Shown: positions 6,074-6,734 of the stretch, piece by piece
How the letters are laid out: each line of letters opens with the position of its first letter
Numbering within the stretch: the first letter of the stretch is position 1
From: Balneolales bacterium
GTDB lineage: Bacteria; Bacteroidota; Rhodothermia; Balneolales; Natronogracilivirgulaceae
Assembly (NCBI GenBank): GCA_007133875.1
Contig: SLLW01000221.1
Coordinates: 1 to 6,734, forward strand
Direction: 5' to 3'
Length of the DNA stretch: 6,734 bases
Program-made: the position numbers and the translations under genes
The notes under the pieces: model-generated
Databases searched by the model: none
What the model saw: only the letters and a program-made list of their open reading frames with translations
Told to the model about the DNA's origin: nothing

Positions 6074-6734
6074 ATGTCTCGTACCCTGTATATCAACCGG
6101 TCACTCGCACTTCGCCACTTCCCCCGAATTATATTCCGGAACGGAGAGCGTCTGCTTTGGAACCCGCTGACCCGCAATATTGCCCGTGTGCGGCCGGAAG
6201 AGAGGGTTCGGCTTCAATTTATTGAATATCTCACACGTGAAGCCGGTATCTCATCCAACCGGATTGCAACCGAGAGCCCTGTCCCGTCGCGTTACTCCCG
6301 TGGACGTACAGACATTCTGTGCTATGACCGTAACTTCGATCCGCAGCTGCTGATTGAGTGCAAAGCGGAAAATGTAACACTCGGATCCCGTACCGCGACC
6401 CAATCGGCTGTTTACAATCAATTCGTGAAGGCACCGTACATTTTGCTAACCAACGGGTTGCAGGATGCGCTTTTTCATGTGGATACTTCCCTGAATCCAC
6501 TTAAACCCGATGATTATCCCCATTATCTTAACCGACGGGACCACACCGACACTACGCCGGATTACTGGATAGAACGGGGGTTCCTTCATCCCGGTATGGA
6601 CGACCGGGCGGCGTCACAGCTTGCAAATGCCGCTTCCCGCCTGTTCCATCTATCCGACGCGACCAAAAGCTACATCCGGATCCAGTTTCCGACCGACGGT
6701 ATGCCGATGCGGCATTATTACGCGCTGCTTCCGG
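6074..6734 (+). CDS. Stand-alone HsdR N-terminal-type (PD-(D/E)XK) nuclease-like protein (partial, C-terminus outside window)
   Basis: The frame opens at ATG 6074, the first start after a stop at 6062-6064, and stays open for 220 codons to the window end. Residues about 25-135 match the HSDR_N_2 type of domain. LLWNPLTRNIARVRPEERVRLQFIEYLTRE (split, 27-56) corresponds to the family's 'PEExVRQ..leyL' helix. RGRTDILCYD at 76-85 supplies the catalytic Asp (D80), LLIECKAENV at 92-101 the E-x-K (E95, K97), and TQSAVYNQF at 109-117 the Q-x-x-x-Y motif. YILLTNG at 122-128 is a typical closing strand. The nuclease core therefore looks intact. No helicase motifs are seen in the part present, and no HsdM or HsdS gene adjoins it. 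Stand-alone proteins of this type are common in Bacteroidota and not clearly restriction enzymes. The region beyond 140 (including FPTDGMPMRHYYALLP) is an extension I do not recognise. No Shine-Dalgarno is visible. Confidence 0.85.
   Translation, partial: MSRTLYINRSLALRHFPRIIFRNGERLLWNPLTRNIARVRPEERVRLQFIEYLTREAGISSNRIATESPVPSRYSRGRTDILCYDRNFDPQLLIECKAENVTLGSRTATQSAVYNQFVKAPYILLTNGLQDALFHVDTSLNPLKPDDYPHYLNRRDHTDTTPDYWIERGFLHPGMDDRAASQLANAASRLFHLSDATKSYIRIQFPTDGMPMRHYYALLP

Overview
The window looks like a piece of ordinary chromosome from a Bacteroidota-related bacterium, most plausibly of the Balneolota/Rhodothermota type. This is inferred from the gene families present (a DUF4159 secreted protein, a GGQ-less bacterial release-factor-like protein, a stand-alone HsdR-N nuclease-like protein), moderate GC content, and the scarcity of Shine-Dalgarno sequences: only one of six genes has a convincing one. 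No rRNA, tRNA, CRISPR array, insertion sequence or phage gene is visible, and no taxonomic marker gene is present, so the assignment is tentative.

Layout, left to right. (1) 1-209, minus: N-terminal part of a small secreted protein resembling DUF4168, cut by the window edge. (2) 426-1133, minus: a complete exported DUF4159 protein. (3) 1305-2546, plus: a 12-helix-type MFS transporter, divergent from gene 2, with an uncertain start (GTG 1305 or TTG 1356). (4) 2823-3953, plus: a three-domain baeRF protein with a good ribosome binding site. Its long leader region (2547-2822) carries an imperfect long stem and a perfect 13-bp palindrome. (5) 4114-5832, minus and convergent with gene 4: a Na+/phosphate cotransporter-type membrane protein fused to a PhoU-like cytoplasmic domain. 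A strong rho-independent terminator at 4049-4092 separates the convergent pair. (6) 6074 to the window end, plus and divergent from gene 5: a stand-alone HsdR-N/PD-(D/E)XK nuclease-like protein with an intact D...ExK core and QxxxY motif, truncated by the window end.

The genes do not form an obvious operon. Strand switches occur at nearly every junction, each gene seems to have its own control region, and I see no shared pathway. I did not find a convincing new multi-gene system. The items most worth a second look are the stand-alone nuclease-like protein, the GGQ-less release-factor homologue with its structured leader, and the dyads in the 5833-6073 divergent control region.
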